Assembly (NCBI GenBank): GCA_028277405.1 | Contig: JANQGH010000070.1 | Coordinates: 124,001 to 188,000 of the forward strand | Reading direction: 5' to 3' | From: Alphaproteobacteria bacterium | GTDB lineage: Bacteria; Pseudomonadota; Alphaproteobacteria; DSM-16000; Inquilinaceae | DNA: 64,000 nt | Part shown: in pieces, positions 41,963 through 50,850 of the stretch | How positions within the stretch are numbered: position 1 is the stretch's first letter | Layout: every line of letters begins with the position of its first letter | The notes under the pieces: model-generated | What the model was told of the DNA's origin: nothing | Seen by the model: only the letters and a program-made list of their open reading frames with translations | Databases searched by the model: none | Made by a program: the position numbers and the translations under genes

Positions 41963-43522
41963 CTAAGTGGGCGTTTCGGCCTTCAGGGCCGCGCGCGCAG
42001 CGGCCGCGCCGCCCCCCATCGCCCCGGAGTATCCGCCGCTGCCGGAATAGGCGGAGGCCAGCCATAGGCCCTCGATGCTTGTGGCCACGTTCATTGGCGC
42101 CTTGATCGGGCCGCTGCGCGGCGGGTGCATGGCAAAGCCGTAAAGCGCGCCGTCCGGCGTGTTCAGATACTCCTGCATCGTTCGGGCCGTCGCGATCGTC
42201 GAATCCGCGACCGCATCGGCGAAGCCCGGCCACTCTTGATCGAGGCGCCTGGTAATCGCCGCGAGCCAGGCGCCTTTCCGCGCGTCGTAGGCAGCCGGAT
42301 CAAGTCCCTCCCAGTTGGAAACCTGGTCGATCGTGTCGGCACTCAAGGAATAGAGCCCGTCCCCGCGAAGGCCGCTGTCGATCTGGCTGTAATCGACAAC
42401 CGCCAGAATCGGCATGCGATCGCCCGGCGGCGCGGCCAACAGGTCGGCATTGCTCTTGTAGTCGGAGAGCTTTTGCACCCAGTCGGGAAGAAGCTGCGTC
42501 GAATAGTGGGTCACGCCCAGTTCGGCGGGCGGCCGGGTGAGCCCGAAGGCGGCGTAGAGCAGTGTTATGGAGAGCGGCCGGTCGCGATAGGGCGCCATGA
42601 ACGCCTCGCGCGCCTCTTCCGGCAGCATCTCGGCGATCCTATGCGGTGCGGCGTTGGCGAAGATCACGGGCGCCTCCGCGACGGTTTCCACCGCGCGCTC
42701 GCCGGTCCGGTAACGCACCCCAGACGCTCGGCCCTCGGTATCGAGTTCGACGCCAAACACCTCGCATTGCAATCGCGCCTCCCCGCCCTCGTCGCGAACG
42801 GCCTTGACCAGACGATTGCTCAATTGCTGCGAGCCGCCCTTGATGAAGTTGCCGCCGCTTTCGATATAGCCCGCTTGGCCCATGGCATAGAGCAGCCACC
42901 AGCACTCGTCCGGATTGTCGGAGTAGTAATGCAGGTTCGCCGACAGCGCGATCTTGACCGCCTCGTCGTCGCCGAAGAAGCGCTCGAGCACCTCGGACAC
43001 CGACGCGCGAAAATCGCGCACGAGCGCCCATAGCTCAAGCGGCAAGTCGGCCGCATGCGCGATGCGCCACATGGCACTGTGCGCGCCGCCCAGATAGTCG
43101 AGCGCCTGCAGCGCGCGGCGCACATGGTGTAAGAACCGCTTGATGTTGCTCGCCTGATGCGGAAAGCGGGCCGACATGGCATCTTCGATGGCCTCGTAGC
43201 CGTGCGGCAGCACGAAGGGCTCTCCGACAATCCGGCCGCGCACCTGGTAGATGTCCGGGGCCGGCACAAACTCGATATCGTCGTAGAGGCCGAGGGCCTC
43301 GAACACAGCACCTTTTGGATCGAAGGTCCGTCGCGGATCGGAGGTTTCGTGAAGCGAGCCCTCGACCGTCATCGCACCGTGGCTGTAGGTCGTGGCGGCA
43401 CCGCCGAAATTGGCGTTCCGCTCAAGCAGCAATACCCGCTTGCCGGCGTGCGCAAAGAGCGCCCCAGCGGTCAGGCCACCAAGACCTGATCCGACCACGA
43501 TCGCGTCGTAGCGTTCCGCCAT
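41963..43522 (-). CDS. FAD-dependent oxidoreductase, phytoene-desaturase/carotenoid-isomerase-like
   Basis: A 519-residue flavoprotein of the CrtI/CrtISO/RetSat superfamily. The N-terminal FAD-binding motif is AIVVGSGLGGLTAGALFAHAG, then VLLLERNANFGGAATTY. SANLHYYSDNPDECWWLLYAMGQAGYIESGG belongs to the substrate domain, and the C-terminal FAD block is GLWLASAYSGSGGYSGAMGGG. No other carotenoid genes are adjacent, so the polyene or lipid substrate is open. The start is the ATG at 43522 with GGAGG five bases upstream. A longer in-frame start exists at 43594. Confidence 0.84.
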   Translation of the reverse strand: MAERYDAIVVGSGLGGLTAGALFAHAGKRVLLLERNANFGGAATTYSHGAMTVEGSLHETSDPRRTFDPKGAVFEALGLYDDIEFVPAPDIYQVRGRIVGEPFVLPHGYEAIEDAMSARFPHQASNIKRFLHHVRRALQALDYLGGAHSAMWRIAHAADLPLELWALVRDFRASVSEVLERFFGDDEAVKIALSANLHYYSDNPDECWWLLYAMGQAGYIESGGNFIKGGSQQLSNRLVKAVRDEGGEARLQCEVFGVELDTEGRASGVRYRTGERAVETVAEAPVIFANAAPHRIAEMLPEEAREAFMAPYRDRPLSITLLYAAFGLTRPPAELGVTHYSTQLLPDWVQKLSDYKSNADLLAAPPGDRMPILAVVDYSQIDSGLRGDGLYSLSADTIDQVSNWEGLDPAAYDARKGAWLAAITRRLDQEWPGFADAVADSTIATARTMQEYLNTPDGALYGFAMHPPRSGPIKAPMNVATSIEGLWLASAYSGSGGYSGAMGGGAAAARAALKAETPT

Positions 43523-43726
43523 AATGGCCTCCGTCGCTGCTGCCGGCGCTGGAAACCTAGCCGCGTGGGCGGCCGCTGCATTGATGCCAGTCAAGGGTCA
43601 CGGGCAACGCGGTGTGGGCTGAACGGGGAAACGCTTACAGAGACCGGGCCGCGCCGGACGCCCTCCCCATTTTCTGCAAGGACACCGGCTGGAGCGCGGT
43701 GATCGCCTCCGGCTACGCCGATGCCC

Positions 43727-44797
43727 TCACCTGGGCAACGCGCTCGCCGCGTCCAGCTCGATCACGGCGGCGAAGAAGCGTTCGGCCATGACGTCGAGCA
43801 GCCGGCCGGCGCGGCCCTGCGGGTCGGTGCCCGCGAGCCTTTGGAACTTGACCGGTATGGTCAGACAGTGGAGGGCGGAGAGCCTGAAATCGTACAGCGC
43901 CTCGTCGAACGGATAGTGCGCCACGCCGGCCCGGGTCAGCGCCTCGTGCCAGGCCCGCACGATGTCAAGCTGGTGACCGTCCCGTTCCGGCACCGGCTCA
44001 CTGCCGCCGATCAGGCGGGCGATGTCGTAGGTCGCGCTGGTCTTGTGCACCAACTGCCAGTCCAGCATCAGCACTTCGTCGGCCTCGCCCGGCTTACCGA
44101 ACATCAGATTGTCGGCGCGCAAGTCGCCATGCACCAGGGCGGCGGGCCGCTCCGCGATGCGGCGCTCAAGCGCCTCCAGATTCTCCGCAACCGCCTCGCC
44201 GATCGCCAGCGCGCGCTTGCCGATGCGCAGCGCGAAGGCGTCGGCGAAGGTCGGCCAGGCGTCCACGAACGTGTCGGTGTGAAAATGGTCATGCTCCGGC
44301 GCCCAGCCGATCGCGTCCAGCGCCGCATTGTCCCAGAACGTCGCGTGCACCTGGGCGATCATGCGCGCCACGGCCAACGTCCGGTCATGGGCGATGCCGT
44401 GCACCTGATCGCCGACCGTCAGATGGCCGAGATCCTCCATCACCAGCGCGCTGGCCTTCGGCGTCTCCTCGGCGAAATAGACCCGCGCCAAGCGGATCGG
44501 CACCCGCCGCGAGACCTCCCGGTAAAACCCGACCTCGCGCTCAAACGCACTGATCTCCGCCGCCGCCTGGCGAAAGGTCTCGTCATTCGGCTTGATCTTG
44601 GCCACCAAAGAGGCCGGCCGACCTGCCGCCGGAGCCTCATACGTCAGTTCCAACCGCAGGGTCTGGCTAAGAAAGCCCCGGTCGTTGTTGATGGAGGTGG
44701 TCTTTACCGCTGTCACACGCGGGGGGCGGTCGTCGAACAACGCCGCGTTGATCCAGTCCGGCGTTATCTCGTCGACCGACGCGGGGACGTCGATCAT
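43727..44797 (-). CDS. APH/ecdysteroid-kinase-like phosphotransferase
   Basis: A 356-residue protein of the aminoglycoside-phosphotransferase/EcKL superfamily. SLVAKIKPND is the nucleotide-binding strand, SALVMEDLG the hinge, ALVHGDLRADNLMFG the catalytic loop (HGDxxxxN) and LMLDWQLVHK the DWQ metal site. Family members phosphorylate small molecules or act as acyl-CoA-linked kinases, and the substrate is unknown. The start is the ATG at 44797, six bases after GGGA. An ATG at 44818 is in frame too. Confidence 0.85.
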   Translation of the reverse strand: MIDVPASVDEITPDWINAALFDDRPPRVTAVKTTSINNDRGFLSQTLRLELTYEAPAAGRPASLVAKIKPNDETFRQAAAEISAFEREVGFYREVSRRVPIRLARVYFAEETPKASALVMEDLGHLTVGDQVHGIAHDRTLAVARMIAQVHATFWDNAALDAIGWAPEHDHFHTDTFVDAWPTFADAFALRIGKRALAIGEAVAENLEALERRIAERPAALVHGDLRADNLMFGKPGEADEVLMLDWQLVHKTSATYDIARLIGGSEPVPERDGHQLDIVRAWHEALTRAGVAHYPFDEALYDFRLSALHCLTIPVKFQRLAGTDPQGRAGRLLDVMAERFFAAVIELDAASALPR

Positions 44798-44818
44798 CTG
44801 TGTCCCTTCCCGAGACAT

Positions 44819-45201
44819 TGCACCTGCGCGACGTGTCGCAGAGTTCAGCGGGGATGTCCAGGATCGTGGGCGGACCTGCTGAAGCGCGGGTTACTCGCTC
44901 TATCGCCCCGGACCAATACCGTTAGGTCGATGTCAATCAACCGCCCATGACCGCGACTCCGGACCAAGAAGAGACACTGAGCGTTGCAGCGCACTGTTGC
45001 GGTACACGCCGATACATCGGCAAGGGCCGCGCCGTTCGGACACCTTTATCGTTTCACCTGTTTTCATCTCGTGTCGGCTATCGATCCCGAGACTGCCTGC
45101 CCGAGGATTAATGCCAACTTGCGATGATAATGACCCCTGCGACCAACCGGTATCCGCGCCCCGCAGGATTTGGTGCGCTGTCTCGGTTGCCGGACCGCTC
45201 T
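44819..45201. other. 383-bp region with no supported gene
   Basis: I see no supported protein gene, RNA gene or strong hairpin. A plus-strand frame at 44997-45254 has no ribosome site or recognisable composition. Confidence 0.5.
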
Positions 45202-45552
45202 CTACGGAAAGAACTCCGGACGAACTGGAAAGCAGATATTTTCGATTAGGTTAGCAAGCTCGGCAGGAGGCGTCGGCGAGGGCTTTGCGGAAATCGACGA
45301 CTTTCCGGGCTGGCTGGCGCGTGTTGTTAGCGTTGTTTGGAAGATCTTCTCGATCAGTTCTTTTTGGCCCGTGCACACGACGCTGAAGTCGCTGGAGTAA
45401 GAGACGAGGCCCTTTTCCGCAAACCAACGCCGGCAGCGTTCAAGATCACCTGGACTCGGCCTGCCGCCCGAATCCGCACCGGCGCGGGCACTCTCGCCGG
45501 CGCCGGCTGGCTTCACCAAGATTTCCACCTCGATTCTATCGTTCTCCGTCAC
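45202..45552 (-). CDS. Free-standing propeptide-like protein linked to the subtilase
   Basis: A 116-residue protein whose sequence tracks the N-terminal pro-region of the upstream subtilase: IEVEILVKP against VNFEVIVKP, then DFSVVCTGQKELIEKIFQTTL against DFSISAACPAGKFETLFGTTL, and LANLIENICFPVRPEFF against LSDLIENAYTQADPVFF. No catalytic domain follows. The starting codon is a GTG, with GGA about eleven bases upstream, and the gene begins 30 bp after the subtilase stop, so the two are probably co-transcribed. It may act in trans as chaperone or inhibitor, or be the remnant of a second protease gene. Confidence 0.68.
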   Translation of the reverse strand: MTENDRIEVEILVKPAGAGESARAGADSGGRPSPGDLERCRRWFAEKGLVSYSSDFSVVCTGQKELIEKIFQTTLTTRASQPGKSSISAKPSPTPPAELANLIENICFPVRPEFFP

Positions 45553-45582
45553 CTCAAAGATGCGTCCTTTCCCAGCGAGTGT

Positions 45583-46938
45583 TCAGAGCAGAGCCTCTAT
45601 CGCGCGGGCCGCATTCACCAAGCCGAAGCCGGTGGCCAAGTCGCGTCCCGGGCCGGCAGGGTCGTACTGGCTGTTCCCTTGGGTAATGTCGGTGGCGGTG
45701 TGTTGCAAGAGCGTCTTGACCTGATCGGGGGTAAGTTCCGGGTCCACTTCTTTTAGCAAGGCACAGACGCCTGCGACCATGGGGCTGGCTGCGGATGTCC
45801 CGCTGAATGCCCCCCAACCGTGCCGTTTCTCAGAAGCAGCGCCGCGTTGCACCGGAAGCACAATATAGTCGGCGCTCGGCTGCATCCCTACCAAACCGCA
45901 GATATCCGGAACTTGCCGACCAGGGAACCAAGTCGAACGGAAGCTGCTGGCGTAGTTGCTTGCTTCATAGTTGAGATCCTGATCGACATGGACGCCGCCG
46001 ACCGCGATCACCTCCGGCATGCTGGCCGGGAAGGCCAGATGTCCGTTGCCGGCGGAGAAACAGACCACAATGCCTTTCTGCACGGCATCGAGCACCGCAA
46101 GATGGAGCGGCTTGAGCCGGTTGGGCATGCGCGAGCCGGGCCGGTCTTCATGGTAACCCCAACTGTTGGTCATTACTTGGGGGCGCAGCGAGACTGCGGT
46201 CTTAAAGGCAAGAGTCGCGTTGCCCATCTTGACCCCGATGAAATTGATCCCCGGGGCAGTGGCGAACACGTTGCCTGCTTCACCTGTTCCATGACCGGAG
46301 GGGTCCGATGTAGGGTCGAGTTGGTCGGGCGCGGTCACGGCGAGGAAATTGTATCCCTGCTTCACGAAATAGGGATGGTGGTAGAAGCCGCTGTCCGGCA
46401 TTGCCAACCGCACGCCCTTTCCGGTGATACCGCGGCGATGGACGCCGGACGCCTCCATAATTTGCGCCACGTCGCCCGGAATGCGCAGCCTGAACTTATC
46501 GGTCCATAGCGGCGGAATGGGTCGCTCGTTGGCAAAGAATACGGGATCGGCCTGCGTGTAAGCGTTTTCGATCAAATCGGAGAGACCATCGACGTCCGGT
46601 ATCGTCCACGGCGCGTCGGGGCCCGCTGCGAGAAACCGATAATCTTCAGGTGGCGGCGGCCCCTCCGTCGGCGGAGCTTGTTCGGTCAGCGTGGTCCCAA
46701 AAAGCGTTTCGAACTTCCCAGCCGGGCAAGCAGCCGAGATGCTGAAATCACCAACGTCGTTAATCGTTACGCCATTGTTCGCAAGTTTCCGCGCAGCCAG
46801 AATGCTGCGATCTTTGTTCGCGCGAAACTGATCTAGATTGCCGACGGCGGGTACTGAGTCTTCCGCGAACATGGATCTTGTTTCACCGCTCAGCGGCTTT
46901 ACAATAACCTCGAAATTGACTGTGTCTTCTTCGGCCAT
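45583..46938 (-). CDS. Subtilisin-family (S8) serine peptidase with N-terminal propeptide-like domain, no signal peptide
   Basis: A 451-residue protease. Residues 1-135 form a pro-region with a kumamolisin-activation-like strand pattern (GVTINDVGDFSISAACP). The catalytic domain follows with the triad: D182 in PDSGFYHH, H216 in GHGTGEAG and S382 in GTSAASPMVAG. The oxyanion Asn is in SAGNGHL. No signal peptide or membrane helix is seen, so it acts in the cytoplasm or leaves by a non-classical route. The start is the ATG at 46938, seven bases after GGAG. The upstream 240 bp is AT-rich. Confidence 0.88.
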   Translation of the reverse strand: MAEEDTVNFEVIVKPLSGETRSMFAEDSVPAVGNLDQFRANKDRSILAARKLANNGVTINDVGDFSISAACPAGKFETLFGTTLTEQAPPTEGPPPPEDYRFLAAGPDAPWTIPDVDGLSDLIENAYTQADPVFFANERPIPPLWTDKFRLRIPGDVAQIMEASGVHRRGITGKGVRLAMPDSGFYHHPYFVKQGYNFLAVTAPDQLDPTSDPSGHGTGEAGNVFATAPGINFIGVKMGNATLAFKTAVSLRPQVMTNSWGYHEDRPGSRMPNRLKPLHLAVLDAVQKGIVVCFSAGNGHLAFPASMPEVIAVGGVHVDQDLNYEASNYASSFRSTWFPGRQVPDICGLVGMQPSADYIVLPVQRGAASEKRHGWGAFSGTSAASPMVAGVCALLKEVDPELTPDQVKTLLQHTATDITQGNSQYDPAGPGRDLATGFGLVNAARAIEALL

Positions 46939-47180
46939 CTCGATTCTCCTAACAGGAAATATTCCAGCCACCCTCCGGGATATTTTGAACCGTAGGCCTA
47001 TCTAAAGTATCTGAATGTGAGAATTCCTACATCTTATGATTAATTGGTGCATACTGGATGTTTGGCGGTATTCTAATCCGCAGGCGTTGATTTCGCCCAG
47101 GTCTTGGAGCCCCACTTGGCTTCCAAACAGTTCGGTTTTTCGTTCGGGCACTTGTGAAAAGACCGACGACTGGATGGGCT

Positions 47181-47446
47181 TCTACCGCACCACCGCCCCG
47201 CGTCGCTGTACCAGCCCGGCCTCGATCGACCGCCGTTCCTCATCGAATCAGTCCCGCCGCTCCTGGCGCCACTGGTCCGGCTAGCCGTCGAGGATTAAGG
47301 AGAGCAGCGTGGAGCGTTCGCCCTTGGTGACGTCCATGGCCTCGTGCAGGAGAGAGCGGGAGAAGATCACGGCGTCGCCGGTGCCGGGGCGGTAAAGGTC
47401 GGGGCCGTATTCCGGGAAGCGCAGGTCGACGCCTTCGAAGTCCTCG
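47181..47446 (-). pseudogene. Decayed copy of the 3' end of the 2OG-oxygenase gene (copy B)
   Basis: About 266 bp match the last 80 codons of the intact gene at 50851-51987 with many substitutions. In-frame text reads DLRFPEYGPDLYRPGTGDAVIF and HEAMDVTKGERSTLLSLILDG, then a TAG replaces the glutamine codon (47281-47283). Beyond the stop, the remaining 31 codons are still recognisable. The N-terminal part, including the HxD iron ligands, is absent. The match breaks off about 17 bp before the toxin gene stop. Confidence 0.85.
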
Positions 47447-47462
47447 ACAACGCTATATGCGC

Positions 47463-47885
47463 CTATCCCGCCTGCCATGGGTCAATCAGGTCGACGCCGC
47501 ATCCCTCGAAGTCGCGAACGTTCCGCGTCGCTACCGTCGCGCCATGGGCGCGTGCGATCGCGGCGATTTGGGCATCGAACTGGCCGATCGGCCGCCCCTC
47601 GGACCGCCGTTCAGCAACGATGGTGGCATAGGCGCGCGCGGCCGCACTGTCGAACGGGAGGATGCGGCCGCGGAAATCCTCATCGAGGATGGCATCCATC
47701 GCGCCGGCCAGCGCGGCACGGCGGCTTCCGGCCGGCAGCAAGGCCACACCCAGACGCAGCTCGGCTTCGCTAACTGCGCTCAAATGGACATCAGACCCGT
47801 TCTGCGCGCCAAGCCATGCCTCCACACGTGGTGCCGGCGCGGGGCGCAGAAGCTCTGAGATCACATTGGTGTCGAGCAGAATCAT
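47463..47885 (-). CDS. vapC: VapC/FitB-type PIN-domain toxin
   Basis: A 140-residue PIN-domain ribonuclease. The first acidic residue is in MILLDTNVISELLRP, further acidic residues are in SAVSEAELRLG and the end of the domain is ATRNVRDFEGCGVDLIDPWQ. This is the FitB-like branch often encoded with a ribbon-helix-helix antitoxin. It would cleave RNA unless bound by the antitoxin. It begins 8 bp after the antitoxin stop. The downstream end directly abuts the decayed oxygenase fragment. Confidence 0.93.
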   Translation of the reverse strand: MILLDTNVISELLRPAPAPRVEAWLGAQNGSDVHLSAVSEAELRLGVALLPAGSRRAALAGAMDAILDEDFRGRILPFDSAAARAYATIVAERRSEGRPIGQFDAQIAAIARAHGATVATRNVRDFEGCGVDLIDPWQAG

Positions 47886-47893
47886 TGCCGCCG

Positions 47894-48136
47894 TCAGTCG
47901 AAGCTTGGCGGCTCGCGCACGGGCTCGCGTGCGGGGATGTCGAGGTCGACGCCGCCCAAGGGCGCCATGCGTTTGCGAATGGCGGCGGCGAGGTCGCGCG
48001 GTGGAGACGCCTCCCCGACCGCTTGGCGCAGGATTTCCCGCACCTCCTCCTCCATGGACTGGCCATGTTCGGCGGCGCGAATGCGCAGCTTGCGCTTCAG
48101 GGCGTCGTCGAGATTGCGGATCGTGATGTTGGCCAT
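47894..48136 (-). CDS. FitA/VapB-type ribbon-helix-helix antitoxin
   Basis: An 80-residue protein. It has an N-terminal RHH DNA-binding region, ANITIRNLDDALKRKLRIRAAEHG with QSMEEEVREILRQAVG following, the signature of FitA-type antitoxins. An acidic/proline tail (VDLDIPAREP) is expected to block the toxin site. Start: ATG at 48136 with TGAGG upstream. An ATG two codons earlier is possible. An imperfect inverted repeat 28 bp upstream is a likely autoregulatory operator. Confidence 0.92.
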   Translation of the reverse strand: MANITIRNLDDALKRKLRIRAAEHGQSMEEEVREILRQAVGEASPPRDLAAAIRKRMAPLGGVDLDIPAREPVREPPSFD

Positions 48137-48163
48137 CGGCAAGCCTCACATTGCACTCTGCTG

Positions 48164-48188
48164 GCAATGTATGCATTGAAAGCATTGC
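48164..48188. promoter_or_regulatory. Candidate operator of the toxin-antitoxin operon
   Basis: GCAATG (48164-48169) and CATTGC (48183-48188) are inverted arms around a 13-base centre that itself contains GCATTG. The element sits 28 bp upstream of the antitoxin start, where RHH antitoxin dimers normally bind. Confidence 0.5.
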
Positions 48189-48293
48189 AATCAACCGGCC
48201 ATCGCTGATGCCTTCCCAACCACCACCACCGCGCTAATGATATCGCCGACCGTCTAGGCGAGCCGACACGGGCGTGATGCGTTGGCCATGGCC

Positions 48294-48608
48294 CTAATTC
48301 GCGGCCGGCGATTCGATGCCCGTCCGGAGCTCGGTCAGTGACAGCACCCCGTCCGCATCGGCGTCCATCACATGGAAGTCGGCGATGAAACCGTCGCGTG
48401 TGCTGTCATCAAGGATCAGGGTGGCGATGAACGCCTCGTGTTCGGCGAAGGAAACGGCGCCGTCGCTGTCGGCGTCCATCTCCGCGACCCGTTGGTTCAT
48501 ATGGGCCTCGTCGACAAAGACCAGCCCGCAACGCTCCGCTTGCGCCATCGCCGTCTCGGCAGCGACGATCGCGGCCAGGGCCGTGCCGGTCAGAATCCTG
48601 ACATTCAC
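48294..48608 (-). CDS. Secreted EF-hand protein
   Basis: A 104-residue protein with a signal peptide (MNVRILTGTALAAIVAAETAMA-Q). Two EF-hand calcium loops follow: DADSDGAVSFAE and DADADGVLSLTE. Both loops have the full set of D/S/E ligands, so binding is likely. One cysteine (ERCGLVF) precedes them. The start is a GTG seven bases after GGAAG. The longer in-frame extension upstream to 48734 overlaps a decayed oxygenase fragment and is not used. The function is unknown, possibly periplasmic calcium sensing. Confidence 0.75.
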   Translation of the reverse strand: MNVRILTGTALAAIVAAETAMAQAERCGLVFVDEAHMNQRVAEMDADSDGAVSFAEHEAFIATLILDDSTRDGFIADFHVMDADADGVLSLTELRTGIESPAAN

Positions 48609-48650
48609 TGTTGAGCTTCCTCGTTTCAGACTGGGCGGTAAAGCCGCCGC

Positions 48651-48750
48651 CCCTACCACACCACCGAGCCGCTGCGCCAGCACTGCATCGATCGGCATTC
48701 CTTGTCGAACCGTTCCTGCCGCCCGGCGCACCATTGGTCAGGGATCGCCG
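48651..48750 (-). pseudogene. Decayed copy of the last ~32 codons of the 2OG-oxygenase gene (copy C)
   Basis: About 100 bp align to the extreme 3' end of the intact gene at 50851-51987. On the minus strand the text reads Q W C A G R Q E R F D K E C R S against QWRAERREWFDEERRS in the intact protein, then runs to an aligned stop. It is degraded, with substitutions and frame loss. It lies directly upstream of the EF-hand gene. Confidence 0.75.
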
Positions 48751-48843
48751 ACACTGTACCAAAAGTAAATCAATTAGCGATATTGACCCTTATACTGCAA
48801 TGACGTGTAATGCTTGATCATCGGGACAAAGGAGATCCACGCT

Positions 48844-49275
48844 GTGATTCCAGCATCTGGATGGAAGCTTGCGGGCGCGGTGTTCGCGGCACTGGTCACA
48901 GCCCCATTCGCCGGGACCGCGCAGCAGAGCCCCGAAGTCCCAGTGATGGTTGGTGACAATGACGTTGTCGATTTGCCGGCCTGCGGCCTGGGAATGGTGT
49001 CCGGCCTGAACCCGCAGGGCGACAACTTCCTGGCGGTCCGCAGCGGTCCGGGCACCAGCTATGCTCAGATCGATTCACTGAATGAGGGGGACGTCATCTT
49101 CCTGTGCGATGCCAATGGCCGCTGGGTCGGCATCGTGTATCAGCCCGGCTACACCCTGGAGTCCGCGCCGAGCAATTGCGGCGCGACCTCTCCCATTTCG
49201 CCCCGGCAAGCTTACTCTGGACCTTGCCGAAGTGGCTGGGTCTATGACGGCTATGTCACCTTTCTCGCAGGTTGA
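48844..49275 (+). CDS. Secreted SH3-like domain protein
   Basis: A 143-residue protein with a signal peptide (AGAVFAALVTAPFAGTAQ). It carries one bacterial SH3-like domain, LAVRSGPGTSYAQIDSLNEGDVIFLCDANGRWVGIVYQPG, followed by a cysteine-rich tail (SNCGATSP, GPCRSGWVYDGYV). Such domains often bind peptidoglycan. The start is a GTG, with AAAGGAG nine bases upstream. The ATG at 48814 is weaker. It is followed by the propeller protein gene 135 bp downstream. Confidence 0.78.
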   Translation: MIPASGWKLAGAVFAALVTAPFAGTAQQSPEVPVMVGDNDVVDLPACGLGMVSGLNPQGDNFLAVRSGPGTSYAQIDSLNEGDVIFLCDANGRWVGIVYQPGYTLESAPSNCGATSPISPRQAYSGPCRSGWVYDGYVTFLAG

Positions 49276-49410
49276 AACCCTTAGATTTTGGTCGCAGCCG
49301 CGCCGAAGCGCTCGGTATGTCGCCACACTCCGCCACTCGGCTCCACCGGTTACGGCTGGGCTTTGGTGATGATCAGTGAGGCTTGCCGCTCAAGGAGGAT
49401 GATCAAAGAC

Positions 49411-50841
49411 ATGCGAACGTTGGCAGCGCTCTCGACATCACTCCTGTTCATAGCACCGGCGCACTCGATCGCCCAGAACGCGAGCAACAGTGCGGAACCA
49501 AGCGGAATACAAGACCCTTCAGGCGGGATCGAGGTGCCGCCCCAAATGGCCATCCTGTCGGAGGCATATGCGCTGCGCTCACGGGATCTCCTTGACGCGG
49601 GGCAACGGGTGGAGGCTATTGCCGAGGCGCTCAAAGGTCTCCCAAGCGACCCGGCCTTGTTCTCCGCCGACGACTTCGTTCCGGCTCGCGATGCCTTGCG
49701 CAACGCGCTTCGGGCGCGCGTCGTGCGCCTGCCCATAGTTGGTCTAACAGCCTTTCAATACAGCGCCGACGGCAGCCGGCTTCTTACCAGCACGGCAGAC
49801 CCCAGCGACCTGATCGCGGAACGCGACCCCTTGCAACTTTGGGATGGCGTAACGGGTGAGCCGCTGGCGACGTTGCTTCCCCCCGAACTCTCCAGCACCG
49901 AGGGTACGGCAGGTATCACAGCCGAGATCAGCGCAGACGGCTCGCTCATCGTCGGGCTCGGGACAGATGGAACATTGCGCGCTTGGGATCCCGAGTCAGG
50001 AACCCTGATCGAGGAGCACGCCGCGTATGACTTGGCCGGCGACCCGGATCTGTTGACCTTCGACCCGAGCCATGACGGTCACTGGATCTGCACGGTTGCG
50101 CGAAACGATACGGTCGATCTTTGGTCCGTTTCCGAGTTTGAGTTGATAAGGACATTCGATCCGGGCGCAGCCGGCAGTGGGGTGGTGCCGCCCGCGAACC
50201 AGTCACTGCCCGATGGCGTTGAGACCAGTGCGATAAGCAGCTCTCCGGGGGTCAATATGGCCGAGTGCCTGATCGACGCCGAAGCGGGTTTGGTCGTCGC
50301 TCTGGGCTATCAGTTCGCAAGCGGGCCCGACATCACACTTGTCAATCAGGGTTACATCATCCGCATAGGCGACTTTGACGACAGCGCGCGGTTCTCGATT
50401 GCGGCGCCAGGGTTTGCGGTGCCGCTGTTTCTCGCCTACGCGCCCAACGCGCAGTTGATTTATGCCGCGGTCGGTCCTGCGATCCACGCATTTTCGGCCG
50501 AGTCGGGAAGCTTCGAAGGACGCCTTGATCTCGAGAATGTTTCTCAATATGGCTGGGTGATTGATACCGAGCAGGAAACACTTGCGGTGCTCGACGTCAT
50601 CGGCGTGACGCGATACTTCGATGCTGCAACGTTGGCACCCGTCGACACACCGCCAATGCCGTTCGACCCACCCATCGTCAGTGTGTTCGACCTCGATGGA
50701 AACGACTCCTCAGGAGCCTGGACCCATGGCGGCGGCCCCGACTGGCCCGAACCTCCGGCTGGGTATGCGATGCTGGAATATGCACGGGCCCTACTTCCCG
50801 CCGATCTTTTGGAAGCGGTCAACGCTGAGTCCATTCAGTAG
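49411..50841 (+). CDS. Secreted beta-propeller (WD40-like) protein
   Basis: A 476-residue protein with a signal peptide (MRTLAALSTSLLFIAPAHSIA-Q). A short helical segment is followed by at least three WD-like blades: LQLWDGVTGEPLATLLPP, LRAWDPESGTLIEEH and VDLWSVSEFELIRTFDP. Further blades are degenerate. The start is the ATG at 49411, 12 bases after AAGGAGG. An ATG at 49399 overlaps that site. The gene ends 9 bp from the convergent oxygenase gene. The function is unknown; a periplasmic scaffold is plausible. Confidence 0.72.
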   Translation: MRTLAALSTSLLFIAPAHSIAQNASNSAEPSGIQDPSGGIEVPPQMAILSEAYALRSRDLLDAGQRVEAIAEALKGLPSDPALFSADDFVPARDALRNALRARVVRLPIVGLTAFQYSADGSRLLTSTADPSDLIAERDPLQLWDGVTGEPLATLLPPELSSTEGTAGITAEISADGSLIVGLGTDGTLRAWDPESGTLIEEHAAYDLAGDPDLLTFDPSHDGHWICTVARNDTVDLWSVSEFELIRTFDPGAAGSGVVPPANQSLPDGVETSAISSSPGVNMAECLIDAEAGLVVALGYQFASGPDITLVNQGYIIRIGDFDDSARFSIAAPGFAVPLFLAYAPNAQLIYAAVGPAIHAFSAESGSFEGRLDLENVSQYGWVIDTEQETLAVLDVIGVTRYFDAATLAPVDTPPMPFDPPIVSVFDLDGNDSSGAWTHGGGPDWPEPPAGYAMLEYARALLPADLLEAVNAESIQ

Positions 50842-50850
50842 CCAGCCTCC

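Noticed and set aside
44997..45254. 85-codon plus-strand frame between the phosphotransferase and propeptide-like genes
   Set aside because: It has no ribosome-binding site, overlaps the real minus-strand gene end and has shadow-like composition.
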